64,000 bases of DNA from Drosophila miranda (GCF_003369915.1 NC_046678.1:1550001-1614000), one strand, 5' to 3'; shown: positions 36,901 through 50,386, counted from the stretch's first letter. Program-made: numbers and translations. The notes: a model not told the origin generated them from the letters alone.

Positions 36901-39076
36901 CTTCCATATCACTTCCGCTTGCATTTGCACTTCGGCTTCCGCCTCCACTAGTGCCGGGGTTGGATTTTGGGGAATGCGACTTTGACAGCTGCTGCTGCTG
37001 CTGCACGTTCTGGTAACCATTTTGATGAGACTGTTGATGGCTTGTGTTGGCTGATTGCGGGTTGTTATGGATACTACACTGATCGCCACTAATATCTTGG
37101 CTTTTGGGTAGGAAATGTTGATGTCTTTGACTTGGGTCGTCGTTCATTCTCATGCCTGCAGCCCCGTCATCCGTTACAGGTGGAGGGGTAGGTGTAAGAG
37201 AGACAACAACAGGCATTTCAGCTGTGAGACTTTGTATCGAGCCATTAATGTTGGGCAAGGTGACAACCGATGCGGGGGAGTGTAAGGACATGGAAACAAC
37301 AGAACCGGCAGAAACTGAGTGGGGGCTGAGTGTTGGACTATGCTGAAGTCCGGCCGTTGAACTTGTCGACGAAGACGTGGCCATTATCAGCTCATGATCA
37401 TGGTGATGCCCGCTATAGGATGACTCATAATCACTCACAACCACACTGTCCCCTATAACACCGGTCGGTGAGAGGCATATCACCTGTTTCTGCAAAGTTA
37501 CGGGTACCAGCTGGAGTCCATGACTATGTCCGTGTCCGTGTCCGTGTCCGTGTGCATGTCCATGTGTAGTCACCGCGTCTCGCTTTTGGCCGTTGACGTT
37601 AACTCCTATCTGCAACTGCGGGGAATCCGAGTGCGGGGAAAGAGTCACGCATCCACCAGTTACTGGGGAAGGCACTGACACTGAGGAACTGTGCGTATGC
37701 AGGTCGCACGAGACTACCATACCGGTCAGCCCGTGGGATGGAGAACCAGAGTAGTTATGTGGAGGAGGAGGAGAAATCATTGAGGGCAACTTATCGTAAG
37801 AGGAATACGGCGACTGTACTCCAGATAATCCAGATAATAAGAATGAGCTGCAATCGTTGTTGCTACAACCAGAAGAGCTGACATTACCACTACTAACAGT
37901 ACCTGTCTCTGCAGCGCTGCTGGATGAGTTGGTTGTGCCTTCTGCTCCACTTCTACTTCCACCTCCCCCTCCTCCTCCTCCTCCTCCTCCGGAGATGTGT
38001 CCAGAGTAAGCGAACTTATCGGACATCGTCGATATGGGCGGAAGTGGTTGAATAGGTGTCAGCGTGGCATACGACGTCGGACTAAAACCAGGCGGTGATA
38101 TGCGATCATTGACAGATGTTAATGTTTGATATGAGCTGTGCTCCAATACAGGACTGAGTAATTGACCGCGCCCACCAGAGTCTCGATCGTCGTCGTCGTC
38201 TTCATCCGCATCCCCATCCACATCCTTGTCGTCCTCGTGAGACTGTACAATAACCGATAAAACCTCGCTGTGAACGCTTCCATTGTGTCCTAGTGCCAGC
38301 TGAGCTGATCGATGGTGCATACTTTGATGTACTTGGCCATGAGTTTGATGATGCGTTAAATGGCCATACTGATGCTGCTGTTCTAGAAGCTGTTGGTGTT
38401 GATGATGTTGGTTCAGTGTGACCTCGTCCTCCTCGCAGGCTAAGCCGTCTGACGAAAGCTCATCCATTATTCCAACACCGACGTTCGAAACGTCTTCATC
38501 CATATTATGACGTTTACTGGCCTGAGACGGACTCCTAACATGACTGAAATCCTGATCTCGACGAACAATAAGAAGCTTGTGCTCCTGTTTGACAGATACC
38601 CCTTCGGACAGCACCGTACTCACTGAAGCTATTCCATCCAAGCTAATATCAGACCCAACAAAGTCCACTGGGCTACTGGCGATCATTCTCTCCTGCCGCT
38701 GTTGATGCTGGGTCTGGGTTTGGTGTTGATGCTGATGCTGGTGGTGGAGCAACGACAATGGTAGTGGCAAATTCCTACCCTGAATCTGCAGCTGTTGAGG
38801 CACAATCTGATACGCTGTCTGCACATTACGGTGCGCGATTTCATCAATGACCATCACAACAGAACTAGGCTCCTCCTCACCAGCCCCGTCCGCCGAGGAC
38901 ATCATTGATTGCATGGTCATGGCAAGAGCCTCACCGCTGACACCATGTAGACTGTGTGACTCGGATTCGGAGTCAGCCTCTTGGTGCTGGTTCTGGTGTC
39001 CAACGGTAATGAACTCATCGTCCACCAGTTCCTGGCTAAACGTCTGGGAATCCATGATTTCATTAATTGATTCCAT
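33941..39076 (-). CDS. onecut: Onecut, CUT-homeodomain transcription factor (HNF6 family), three coding exons
   Basis: Onecut binds DNA through one CUT domain and a divergent homeodomain and acts in neuronal and photoreceptor differentiation. Coding exons: 39076-36535, 34521-34355 and 34300-33941, giving 1022 residues (the D. melanogaster protein is about 1080). The CUT domain is at about residues 725-805, including INTKELAQRISAELKRYSIP and RNPKPWSKLKSG. The homeodomain is at about 884-943 and is split by intron 2 after LQAIFK. Its recognition helix VGNFFMNARRRS shows the Phe/Met pair typical of the ONECUT class. The N-terminal 700 residues are low complexity with His-rich, Gly9 and acidic runs. 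The annotated stop is TGA at 33943-33941, followed by C; the same frame continues open for 137 codons (separate entry). Intron 1 (about 2 kb) contains a Helentron-like insertion. Confidence 0.97.
34999..35808 (-). mobile_element. Non-autonomous Helentron-like element in onecut intron 1
   Basis: Minus-strand reading starts tatatctaatatataaaatt, then ctcgtgtcacaaattttgtt and ctcctccgaaatcgcttaac, a well-known Helentron-type 5' end. It ends about 800 bp later with acaacgtttgccgggtcacc, the counterpart seen at 31261. The inside has no helicase or Rep frame. It lies in the ~2-kb intron between the CUT exon and the first homeodomain exon, away from splice sites. Confidence 0.65.
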
Positions 39077-41225
39077 TCCTTACAAAGTTTCGCAGGCCAC
39101 AGCCACAGTTGTCAATAACAAAAGGTTGGAGATTCCACTTCAGTTATCATCAAACTTTAACTGCAATAAACGAATAAACTACGTCAAACTGATGAGTACT
39201 GTATGAGTATTGTTATTGTATGTAATGGAAACAGACAAAGATTCAGCTTTTGGTATATTATGTAAGTATAATCGAGTTCATCTTAAAGGAATTGCTTTTC
39301 CTTTCTGAAGGCGGACTTACTTAAGTAGGTATGATTAATGCGCGGCAGGTATTACTTTAATGTTCTCTCCTACATAGTATATATGTATAGTTGTATGCAG
39401 TAAAAGTGAATTTACATACATATACAGGAATATATATGTATATAAAATAAATATTTGTACACATAGTTTTTGAGTTTACTCTGAATGTTTGTGGTATGCT
39501 GGGGGTCTGTATTTATTTCTTATTTTTTGTTAGCCATGAGTTCCGTTCCGTTTCTTCATTGTTTTTGTCGCTTTTCACGTTGCCATCGCCGCCAGCCCTT
39601 AAGGGTTGCTTCGACCTAGCTATACGCTATACATACATGCATGTGCACATGTATTGTATACATACATACATATGAACACATATATATACTCGTGTGTAGT
39701 TGTAGGGGGTTGGGGTTGCTTGCACTTTGGAATTATTTGTCACCTTTTGATGGGCTGTATCTCTTTTAAGAGTCTTAACTTTTGTAAGTTCACAAACTTG
39801 AATCTCCCCCTGATTTTATATTGTTTATACAATTTACCTTAAATGGCTGCTGAGTCAAAAACTACATCATCATGAGAGCCGCGAGTTTCGCCCCACTTTG
39901 TGCAACTCGATACATTTCTAAAACGTACACAGGTACACAAATATTTCCGGATTGGATAATTTTCTGGACTTTTTACACATCAGAAAAGCTGTAATTAAAT
40001 TCCGAATGCTTTTTGTTCATTTGATAAACTTTTCCTGATCTGAATAACGTTTCCAAATCGATGGAGAATTATAATTAGAGCATTTCTTATAACGAAACCT
40101 TCAGTTGGAAAATTCTCTACGCATGTAGGTGTACGAGTGTATGCATGAGTGTACATGCACACACATGTGGGTGTTATTTTGTAAAACTTTGTTATGTGAC
40201 GACCGCCGCGTTCCATGAAGTTTCGGCTACTGAGCAGCCACAACACGCCACCCCTCGCGATAAGGGTTGCGTTGCCGTTTTGAAAACCATAGAGAGCTCG
40301 CTCTCTCTCAAAAGCCCGACCACCAGCTGTGGCTCGGAAGGAGAGCAATAGGGTCGGGTAGGGCCCAAGGGATGAAATCTCGACGAGGCACAGTGGGTGA
40401 AATTACCAATCTAGTAGAAAAAAGTCTACAGCTTCTAAATTATTTAATAGAACATAATTCGGCTCTTATAGAAACATTTATAACAAATTATAACATTTTT
40501 TAATCAAAAAGGTATTTTTTTAAAATTCATAGTTTAAAAATATACTTTAATTAAAAAAAAAAATAATAATAATTAGCATGCGCACTGCCGTTTCCGTCAT
40601 AGCCACGTCCTGCTCATACAGACCATCTTTTGTACTACCATCAAAAATGCCAGCTGGCGCTGTATACTTTTGGGAGCGCAGCATGCAAGACGTATCACAC
40701 TAGAAAGATTGCTGCTGTGGAACTTGGAAACATTCTGAATTACATAATTAATTTACACATGGTCATATTGGTATTAACACACAGTAACGTTTTTTGTTTT
40801 AATTTATGAATTTTAAGAATAAATATCGTACATATCATATATAATTTTAAAACTTGAACAATGCACCTGCCTGATTTGTTTATTTGATGGTTGTTAAGGT
40901 ACTCTAAGTAGTTGTTAATTTAGTAATAATTTAAGCTTAAGCTGTATGATTAAATGCCCATCAGTTGCTATCTTACGTGCTTGCGAGAAGCATACATACA
41001 TAGATTGGAAAGTGCATTTTCTGTTAACTTTTTTATGCATTTAGAATGCAGCTTTCTGAGAACATACATATATTATTTGGCTATCTACGTCTTCAAGCAA
41101 TCAAATTACGATGCTATTAATTAGAGTCCCCTCTCTCCAGTGCTATATTGTATTTTAAATACTCGTACCACTGCCGTTTGCAAGAGCTGATTTTCCACCT
41201 CTTCTTAAATATGCAAGGGGGTCAA
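39077..41225. other. Intergenic, onecut 5' side and CG1909 3' side
   Basis: It contains tacatacatacata microsatellites (about 39.4-39.7 kb) and no coding frame of note. It includes the onecut upstream region and the CG1909 3' UTR. Confidence 0.4.
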
Positions 41226-44200
41226 TTAGACAGACGATGTGGCATTTCTTTCGCTATCGATGGTCAAGCTGGATGCGCGCAAGGACGCCAGTGAGAGATT
41301 GCTGTGATACAAAGCCTTCGGGGACAACAGCGTCGTATTCTGAATAGCTGGCATCGTTTTGTTGATATTGCAAAATACAGAAGACTCATTAACTGAACGC
41401 GACTGTGCTGACAGAGCTTCGGATTTCATCGCCAAGAGCCCATCGACAGAAAGAGCATTAGCATTCAATGTGACCGTAATGGCGCTGCCTCCATCAGTGC
41501 TTTCATTCTCACCCGCTACAGGCCCACCACCGCAAAGATGCAAGCGAGAGTTCAACAACTTGTTGCAGGCCGGACATGATCGTGCTGGTCCGTTTTTGTC
41601 TCGCCGTCGCATTATTTCGTGTGCGCATCTGGAATAAGTGCAAATATAATTACCAAGTACATACTTCAATTTTAAAAGGGGTCGTTTTTATACCCGATAC
41701 TCAAAATGAGTATTAGGGTATATTAGATTTGTGGTAAAAGGGGATGTGTGTAACGTCCAGAAGGAATCGTTTCCGACCCCATAAAGTATATATATTCTTG
41801 ATCAGCATCAATAGCCGAGTCGATTGAGCCCTGTCTGTCTGTCCGTCCGTCCGTCTGTCCGTCTGTCCGTCCCCTTCAGCGCCTAGTGCTCAAAGACTAT
41901 AAGAGCTAGAGCAACGATGTTTTGGATCCAAACTTTTATGATATGTCACTGCTACAAGAATATTTCAAAACTTTGCCCCGGACACTTCCGCCCCCACAAA
42001 GGGCCAAAATCTGTGGCATTTACAATTTCGACGATACGAGAAAACTAAAAACGCAGAATCGTAGAAGATGACTATATCTTTTAGAGTGCAAAATCTGAAC
42101 CAGATCGTATAATTATTATAGCCAGAATCAAGAAACCAATTTCATTCTTTCTCGCTCTGTCTCTCTCTAACACACAGGTTTCATGGTCGGTTTTGCCAAT
42201 TGTAAAATATGAGTTCAAGGATCTCAGAACCCATAAGAGCTAGAGCAACAAAATTTGGTATCCACACTTCTGTGATATCGGACCTTGACCGTTTTGTGTC
42301 CAAATTTCGCCACACCCCCTTCCGCCTCCGCAAAGGACGAAAATCTGGGGCATCCACAAATCTCAGAGACTTTTAACGCTAGAGTAACCAAATTTAGTAT
42401 CCGCACTCCTGTTAGATCTCACTATAAAAAGTATATCTCAAAATTTCGCCCCACCTCCTTCCGCCCACACAAAGGACAAAAATCTGTTGCATCCACAATA
42501 TTGCAGATTCGAGAAAACTAAAAACGCACAATCATAGATAATGACCATATCTATCAGATTGCTGAATCTGGATCAGATCGGATCATTTTTATAGCCAAAA
42601 GGAACAAATCTATTTGCAGTGACTACGCAGCGCCCGACGTCACGCTTAGACTGATTTTCTGTCTCTCTCGCACGCACTCTTTGTCGTGTCGTTTAATATT
42701 AGCGGCGTCTGCCGGAGGAGAGCCATACTGACTTAGTATCGGGTATAACTGTAGAGTTGCGGTGTCCGCAGCAACTCACAACGTTCCCCCTCGTTGGTTA
42801 TATTCTTTAGCTGTATATAGCTTTCAATTTATTTTAGCGATCAACCTTTTACCTACCTCGCATGGAGAATGTGTGCACAGGGTAGGGCTTCTAAATTGCC
42901 CGGCTGTAAGCCGAATATTTCCCCACAAGCACCACAATTTAGGCCTAATGCAGCATCTGTCTGATTTGCCAGGCGGAAGTGAGTGTTATATTGATCCTCG
43001 TCGCCCAACGCGCGGTATATTAAAGCTAGTCGACAACGAATCTTGCGCACCAGAAGCTGTAATACAGATATAATATACGCATAAATATTATTAAAACTTT
43101 CTGGATGTAATATTGATAATCACTTTGGCACCAATAGAGCTGGCAACTTCAAGTAGACGTGTGTTAAATTCCAAAGGCCTGCAGTTGCATATCTTGTTCT
43201 GAAGACGTAAAGTTTCCAGGCACCGGGCAGCCCCGTCCATCGCCTCCATTTGAGCCATGCGATCCCCTAAACTTGCTGATGTTCCCATTGCTTGCTCATA
43301 TTGTCGGAACGCCCGCTGATGTAAGATTTTTCGATCGGTCAATATAAAAAAGAAGGAATAAGTTAAATATGTATAAGAGTTTTCTTAATAAGTAATTTTA
43401 ATGATACTTAACGTATACTCGTAGGAATGTACATATATATAAAAAATCAGGTTGTTATTGTTTCTGAGCTTTCCGAGCGGAAAATGTACAAATGGTTTTA
43501 CTATTCGTAAATTTGAATCGAATCTGATGACTACTAAAGATTTTTTGGCTTTAAGTTGATACAAGCAAATAAACTTGAGCTGCTCTTAGATTTCGATGTG
43601 CATGAACTCTATGCATTTTACATATGCGTTAACCTAATACTTGTATTTTTTAAATTATACAAAATTATTAATAATATGAATTATGGTTGAATATTTGTGT
43701 GTGAAGCTACATTTTCGATAGTTCGCGATAATCTCCAAAATAAAAAAGTACAAAAGACAGAGGTGAAAATTGAGTTGCATATAGGCCATGCACATTTTTT
43801 GTACAAACATCAATATCCATTTTCTTTCGGTATATATCCCCCATAACACGGACACTTCTTGTGTATGTGGCCTGATCTCCGGAAATAAGTGACAGTTTAG
43901 TTGCCTCCTAAAAAAAATTATATTTATCAAAACTTGTCGACTAAATTGTTAGAAAAACCTTCAGTTACCTTACAGTAGTCCTGCGCATCCCCCAGCTCGC
44001 CCTGCTTTCGCAAGGAGGCTGCCATGCGCAGCAAAGCGGCTCTATGATGACAGGAATTCAGGTCCCCCAGTTGTAGGGATCGCGACAAATCGTAAGCTTT
44101 GGATGCGTAGGTGGCACTTTTATCATTATCCTGTAGTCGGCCGAAAAGTTCGGAGAGTGCCACGTATACTTGCAACTCCAGCGAAGGATCGCCAATGGCT

Positions 44201-45751
44201 ATAGCTATCTTATGAGCCCCCTGCAGGCCCTCCAATGCTCTAGAAAATCCGCCCATTTCAAGGTAAACTCGTGCCACTGTCAAATGGACCAGTCCACTGC
44301 GGCATTTTGTTCCGCACTCGTTATAGAGCGAGTGACGAGCGTAACTCAAAGCTCGCTCTAGACCACCTAGACTAGCATGTGCTCGACTGAGGTTTAGATA
44401 CGTCTCTGCACGCATGTTTGGAGAGTCGAGTTCCTCTGATATGCTAAAAAATAAAATGACAGGTTAAACTTGATAAGACTATGAATGACTTTTGGCCAGA
44501 CTATTACAACAACATGAAAATGTGGTAAAATCAATACAAGCAAGAGTTGAAGACTAGCTTTAAGATGAATGCTATATGTCAGCTATATACGGAGTCCTGT
44601 AATTCTAATTCATATTTCTTGGTGAGTTATGTATGCTTGAGCATTAAAAATTAATTTCTTGAAAGCCTTAATTTGCATCTTTATTGTGGTACATGTACGC
44701 GCTTGAATGCTTGGAAGTCGAAATTTAGGACTAAGTTTGTGATTACTAGTAATATTTGGTAATAAATGTATACTAAATAATATCATTCCAATTTTCTTTT
44801 CTTCTTCTTGATTATTACGATGTATTGATTATTATAATGTACATAAATACATATGTATATATGTATATACCTGTCATAGTCATTGTGTAAACATTTTACA
44901 TTTGTTTCTTAAGAAATCTTCCTTCTGCATTTTATGCTGACATTTTAAAGCACAGTTAAAAAATTTCTGAGCAAAAAGCAACAACTGAATACTATAGCCA
45001 TTTTCATTTTATAGCACATTCGGAAGAGGTAGGCCATTTTACTCACCCAAGCTGTTGATGACCGAACTCAATAGCTTCACGAAACTTTCCCCAATCCATA
45101 TGTGCCTGATACAAATAACCCAATAGCTGGAAGCAGTCCTCGCGACGACACGTGCCTTTTAATGCACTACGCCAGGTGCGGACTGCAGCTGTTTGATTGT
45201 TTTGCTCATAAAGCCGAAGACCGCGCTCAATCTGTGAACAAATCCAATCAGTGAATTGCCATATATTGTATTAATACGTTCCTATATCGTGTGTTGTAAA
45301 CGTACGATAGGGAAATATTCACCTTTCGTTTTGCAATGTACTGTCGAAGGCTTCGTTGGCAAGCCAAAAAACAGCTGATTACAGAACCAGAACGTAATAA
45401 TCCTTGGCCAGTCCAGAGAGAACGCGAACCTGGATCAGGGCTTGAGCCATAGCCCGCAACTCTCGAATAGCTCTCATCTAACTGACATAAATCTGCAATC
45501 AAATATCATCATGTCCAGGTATGTGTGCATATTTATATATTTAATTTATGTAAAAAATTTTAAGGACAAACCATTTGAGTTTCCTAACAAGTATCGCGAT
45601 CCATCAGGTGACGCTAGTAAGTGAGTTGCAGATAGATTTTGGCTTTGAGGAATGCTAAAATTAAACCGAATTAGCTCCAACATACATATTTAAGCAATAT
45701 TTGTTGAATATACCTAAGCAGATCCTTGGACGCAATGCTCTCCCATGACAT
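41226..45751 (-). CDS. CG1909: Rapsyn-like TPR/RING protein, nine coding exons
   Basis: This is the fly homologue of rapsyn, the scaffold that clusters nicotinic acetylcholine receptors under the synaptic membrane. Coding exons: 45751-45714, 45654-45572, 45492-45323, 45231-45047, 44443-43969, 43907-43809, 43315-43124, 43056-42857 and 41628-41226, giving 614 residues with consistent phases. TPR-type helices occupy roughly residues 98-440, starting IERGLRLYEQNNQTA, which aligns with residue 10 of vertebrate rapsyn. A RING-H2 finger follows, with Cys455, Cys458, Cys474, His476, His479, Cys482, Cys499 and Cys502. Intron 8 splits the finger just before Cys482 and holds a complete INE-1. An N-terminal extension of about 97 residues precedes the rapsyn core and a C-terminal tail of about 110 follows the RING. 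The first two short exons and the start MSWESIASK are less certain than the rest. Confidence 0.92.
41689..42795 (+). mobile_element. INE-1-related element, complete, in CG1909 intron 8
   Basis: It is a full 1.1-kb copy from tatacccgatactcaaaatg to acgttccccctcgtt. It lies between the two exons that share the CG1909 RING finger, in antisense orientation to the gene. It ends about 60 bp from the exon 8 donor and begins about 60 bp from the exon 9 acceptor, so it fills almost the whole intron. Confidence 0.92.
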
Positions 45752-46479
45752 GACAAGCTTTTTAATTATTTCGTAATTGTGATAGCCCTTTAAAGAGTAC
45801 CCCAATTGTGTCAAATCTTTGGCAAGATATAACTTAAAGATAAAGTACACGCCTTACATCAAGATGAGCGATTTAGAATTGTATGTACATACCTAAACAC
45901 GTCACACTTGACCTATTAGAGCGTTGCACAGCTTCAATTTGAGTGACCTTGCACGAGCTTCCCGTACACTACACACCTGCAATCCTGCATTCGTACGTGC
46001 ATATGTATGTAAGCTTCCTGCCCTGCACGTCTATTATAGTAACGTAACACTAATACTTCTTACATTACATGCAAAATGTATGTAATTTGCAAATTTTTGT
46101 TCATCTGTTTTCTAACATGTTTTTAAAAACTTTTGTACATTTAACTTGTTTTTACTTGCTTTGATTTAATTTTGAGCCTATCTACGTAGACGGTAGTGAA
46201 AATCGAGACTGACAAAAGCAGAACTTGGGTGGTGGTTTTCTCTCTTTGCTTTGAGGCTGCGCGGTCCATACAAATATATTGTCGTTCAGGTTGCGAATGG
46301 GTCAAGAACGGAACTAGTTTCGCTCAGCTGCACTCTCAGCAAGTGTTTCTCCGAAATACAACTAGGGCCTGTCTAACTATGCAATACCCTTTAGTTAATA
46401 TAATAGGCTGCTTCATAAATTGGCTCCAACAGTACTTTAATTATTCTTAATGTCCCAATTTATTATAATCACACTAATA
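45752..46479. other. CG1909 upstream region
   Basis: No TE or coding frame is recognised. It runs from the inferred CG1909 start to the INE-1 at 46480. Confidence 0.4.
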
Positions 46480-47537
46480 ACGAGGGGGAACGTTGTGAGT
46501 TGCTGCGGAGTCTAATATTAAACGACACGACAAAGAGTGCGTGCAAGAGAGACAGAAAATCAGTCTGAGCGTGACGTCGGGCGCTGCGTAGATAGATAGA
46601 TGCAAATAGATTTGTTCCTTTTGGCTATAAAAATGATCCGATCTGATCCAGATTCAGCAATATGATATGGTCATTATCTATGATTGTGCGTTTTTAGTTT
46701 TCTCGAATCTGCAATATTGTGGATGCAACAGATTTTTGTCTTTTGTGTGGGCGGAAGGAGGTGGGGCGAAATTTTGAGATATACTTTTTATAGTGAGATC
46801 TAACAGGAGTGCGGATACTAAATTTGGTTACTCTAGCGTTAATAGTCTCTGAGATTTGTGGATGCCCCAGATTTTCATCCTTTGCGGGGGCGGAAGGGGG
46901 TGTGGCGAAATTTTGACACAAAACGGTCAAGGTCCGATATCACAGGAGTGTGGATACCAAATTTTGTTGCTCTAGCTCTTATGGGTTCTGAGATCCTTGA
47001 ACTCATATTTTACAATTGGCAAAACCGACCATGAAACCTGTGTGTTAGAGAGAGACAGAGCGAGAAAGAATGAAATTGTTTTCTTGATTCTGGCTATAAT
47101 AATTATACGATCTGGTTCAAATTTGCACTCTCGAAGATATAGCCATCCTCTACGATTCTGCGTTTTCAGTTTTCTCGTATCTTTGAATTGGTGGATGGCA
47201 CAGATTTCCGCCTTTTGTGGGGGCGGAAGTAGGCGGAGCAAAGTTTTGAAACATTCTCGTAATAGTGACATATCACAGAAGTACGGATATAAAATGTCGT
47301 TGCTCTAGCTCTTATAGTCTTTGAGCACTAGGCTCTGATGGGGACGGACAGACGGACGGACGGACGGATGGACGGACAGACGAACAGACAGACAGGGCTC
47401 AATCGACTCGGCTATTGATGCTGGTCAAGAATATATATACTTTATGGGGTCGGAAACGATTCCTTCTGGACGTTACACACATCCACTTTTACCACAAATC
47501 TAATATACTCCAATACTCATTTTGAGTATCGGGTATA
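46480..47537 (-). mobile_element. INE-1-related element, nearly complete
   Basis: It runs from aacgagggggaacgttgtga to gagtatcgggtata. About 60 bp around the tail hairpin and inner terminal motif are deleted (the sequence jumps from ttgctgcgg to agtctaatatt). It is otherwise similar to the other long copies. Confidence 0.9.
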
Positions 47538-47619
47538 AAAATCCCAATTTTGTTCATGGCATCAAAACTACATTTTCTGATCGACTTCTGGCTCCAAAAT
47601 TATGTAATGAATTATGGTT

Positions 47620-48020
47620 TGGTACAGGGATATATTAGTTTTGTGTAGATGTGTGTAACACCTAGAAGGACAAGTTTTCGACCCCATACAAAATATAATT
47701 ACATATATTCTTTATAGCCGAATCCGATATACCTACATATTTCTGCCGGTCCGCCCTCTTGTTTGTCGCATACTTCGCAGAGATTATAAGAGCAATCAAA
47801 ATTATTGTGAAGAGACACCCCTGTGATATCATACTAAAACAAGTGTATTTTAAAATTGTGCCATGAAAAATTAGCATATCTATAAGAATGCCGAGTCTGG
47901 ATCAAATCGGATTATTATTATAGCCAGAATGAACAAATCAATTATCAGTGGCTTCCATGCGCTTACTCTCTCTATATTTCTCTCTCTCTCTCACACACAC
48001 ACTCTTCCTCGTTGGAGCGA
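47620..48020 (+). mobile_element. INE-1-related element, decayed
   Basis: Scattered matches in order are tagatgtgtgtaacacctagaagga, cgaccccatac, ttatagccgaatc, agagattataagagcaatca, gagtctggatcaaatcgg and cctcgttggag. It is older and shorter than its neighbours. Confidence 0.6.
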
Positions 48021-49275
48021 GCTGAAAAGTGGAAACGAAATATATAAATATATAAAATATTCTAAAATTAAAATCAAATAAGTCATCAGGGGGAAAGAGG
48101 ATAAACGGAGTGCAAAAATTAGTATTATAACTAGCAGTCGGGGTTCCCCTCCATGTTTTTCTCGTCTTTTCTCTCGTTGGCTGTCCTACTAAAATTCCCC
48201 GTCCCCGGCTACATAAATGTTTTTTAGAGTTAATGAACTATTCTAACTTTAAAATTTGTAATTGCTTGTTGTTAACAGAATTGGATTCTAAATTTGTATA
48301 AACATAACCATACAAATCCATATCAGACACCGTGTGGAAGATTGACTGATCAGATTAAATGAAGCTTCAATGAGCAATAGGGTAAATTTGGTTAGTTTGC
48401 ATTATTCAAAAAAAAATGTATATTTATTTTTTGCATTTATTCTAAGTTGATGACACTGACTTTAAACTTTTTTCGAATATCAGTTAAAATAAAGTTAATT
48501 TTTAAAGTAGATTCTGTAGTTCAAACAAAAAGAGCCCAAAACGGGCAAATAGGGATGATGTTGTATGATATACTATAATTAATAGCTTGTTACTTTAATC
48601 TTTCATATGTATGTACAAGTATATATACATATGTTGAAAAGTTTTCTCTAATAGAACACACATTTGTGGGTTCGCCAGTGGCGCAAACACTGGCTTAACT
48701 AGTCTAAGAACGTGAAGCAAAATGACGTTCGACCTTGGTATCGACGTAGTTTGTCCAGTAAATTGTCGAAAATCTTGGTGGCTTTCATACAGAACGGTCC
48801 AGTCTGTCTTCAGATATGAGCGAAAGGGTTCGGGCTAACAACACTATGGTCGGTTCCGATACAAAGCACAGATGACTTGAGACAGAGATAGGTCAAGGTT
48901 TTAGGGACGCTTACTAAGAAATATCGTATGTTCTTTATCTGATAGCGAGTAAACAACAGCTTTTATAGCGGACGGTGGAATATACGGAAAAGATAGAAAA
49001 GTAGGAATCATTCTTACACAAAGGAATTTTACGTTGGAGCGAGAAGCTTCCTGACGTTTCTGATACGTACCACTTGTATTGACATTTTGCAAAACTAGAA
49101 AGGTGCACTCTCAAACAAAAGTAACTAAGATTTTTTCTTCAAGATTGCATTGTTACATTCGGGAAGCCTGTTGTGGGATTTTCGACGTCCAGTGACCTTA
49201 GGCTAACTTTTTATTTACTCGTAGCTGCCTGCCACCAAAGCTGTGCGCCGCAGGCACAGTCGCAACATAATAATA
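48021..49275. other. Intergenic, no secure feature
   Basis: A minus-strand frame at 49092-48901 (starting MQNVNTSGTYQKRQEASRS) is 63 codons long with no recognised domain. The remainder is AT-rich. Confidence 0.4.
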
Positions 49276-50386
49276 AACGAGGGGGAACGTTGTGAGTTGC
49301 TGCGGACACCGCAACTCTACATTTATACCCGATACTTAGTCAGTATGGCTCTACTCCGGCAGACGCCGCTAATATTAAACGACACGACAAAGAGTGCGTG
49401 CGAGAGAGACAGAAAATCCGTCTGAGCGTGACGTCGGGCGCTGCGTAGCCACTGCAAATTAATTTGTTCCTTTTGGCTATAAAAATTAACTGATCTGATC
49501 CAGATTCAGCAATCTGATAGATATGGTCGTTATCTATGATTCTGCGTTTTTAGTTTTCTCGAATCTGCAATATTGTGGATGAAACGGATTTTCGTCCTTT
49601 GTGTGGGCGGAAGGAGGTGGGGCGAAATTTTGAGATATACGTCTTATAGTGAGATCTAACAGGAGTGCGGATACTGAATTTGGTTACTCTAGCGTTAATA
49701 GTCTCTGAGATTTGTGGATGCCCCAGATTTTCGTCCTTTGCGGAGGCGGAAGGGGGTGTGGCGAAATTTTGACACAAAACGGTCAAGGTCCGATATCACA
49801 GGAGTGTGGATACCAAATTTTGTTGCTCTAGCTCTTATGGGTTCTGAGATCCTTGAACTCATATTTTACAATTGGCAAAACCGACCATGAAACCTGTGTG
49901 TTAGAGAGAAACAGAGCGGGAAAGAATGAAATTGTTTTCTTGATTCTGGCTATAATAGTTATACGATCTGGTTCAGATTTTGCCCTCTAGAAGATATAGT
50001 CATCTTCTACGATTCTGCGTTTTTAGTTTTCTCGTATCGTCGAAATAGTAAATGCCACATTTTTTCGCCCTTTGTGTGGACGGAAGTGGGCGGGGCAAAG
50101 TTTTGAAATTTTCTTGTAGGAGTGACATATCACAGAAGTCTGTATCCAAAACATCGTTGCTCTAGCTCTTATAGTCTTTGAGCACTAGGCGCTGAAGGGG
50201 ACGGACAGACGGACGGACGGACAGACAGACGGACAGACAGACATGGCTCAATCGACTCGGCTATTGATGCTGATCAAGAATATATATACTTTATGGGGTC
50301 GGAAACGATTCCTTCTGGACGTTACACACATCCACTTTTACCACAAATCTAATATACCCCAATACTCATTTTGAGTATCGGATATA
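49276..50386 (-). mobile_element. INE-1-related element, complete
   Basis: It is a full 1.1-kb copy with tail hairpin tgcggacaccgca, the inner tatacccgatacttag motif, three internal repeats, an expanded gacggacggacggacagac tract, and gagtatcggatata at the far end. Confidence 0.92.

Noticed and set aside
42285..42521. A 78-codon frame repeated in five INE-1 copies (26196-26432, 42285-42521, 46694-46930, 49550-49786, 62007-62246)
   Set aside because: The frame lies in the internal repeat units of a non-autonomous element, is repetitive, and shows no domain. Its conservation follows from the young age of the copies, not from coding constraint.
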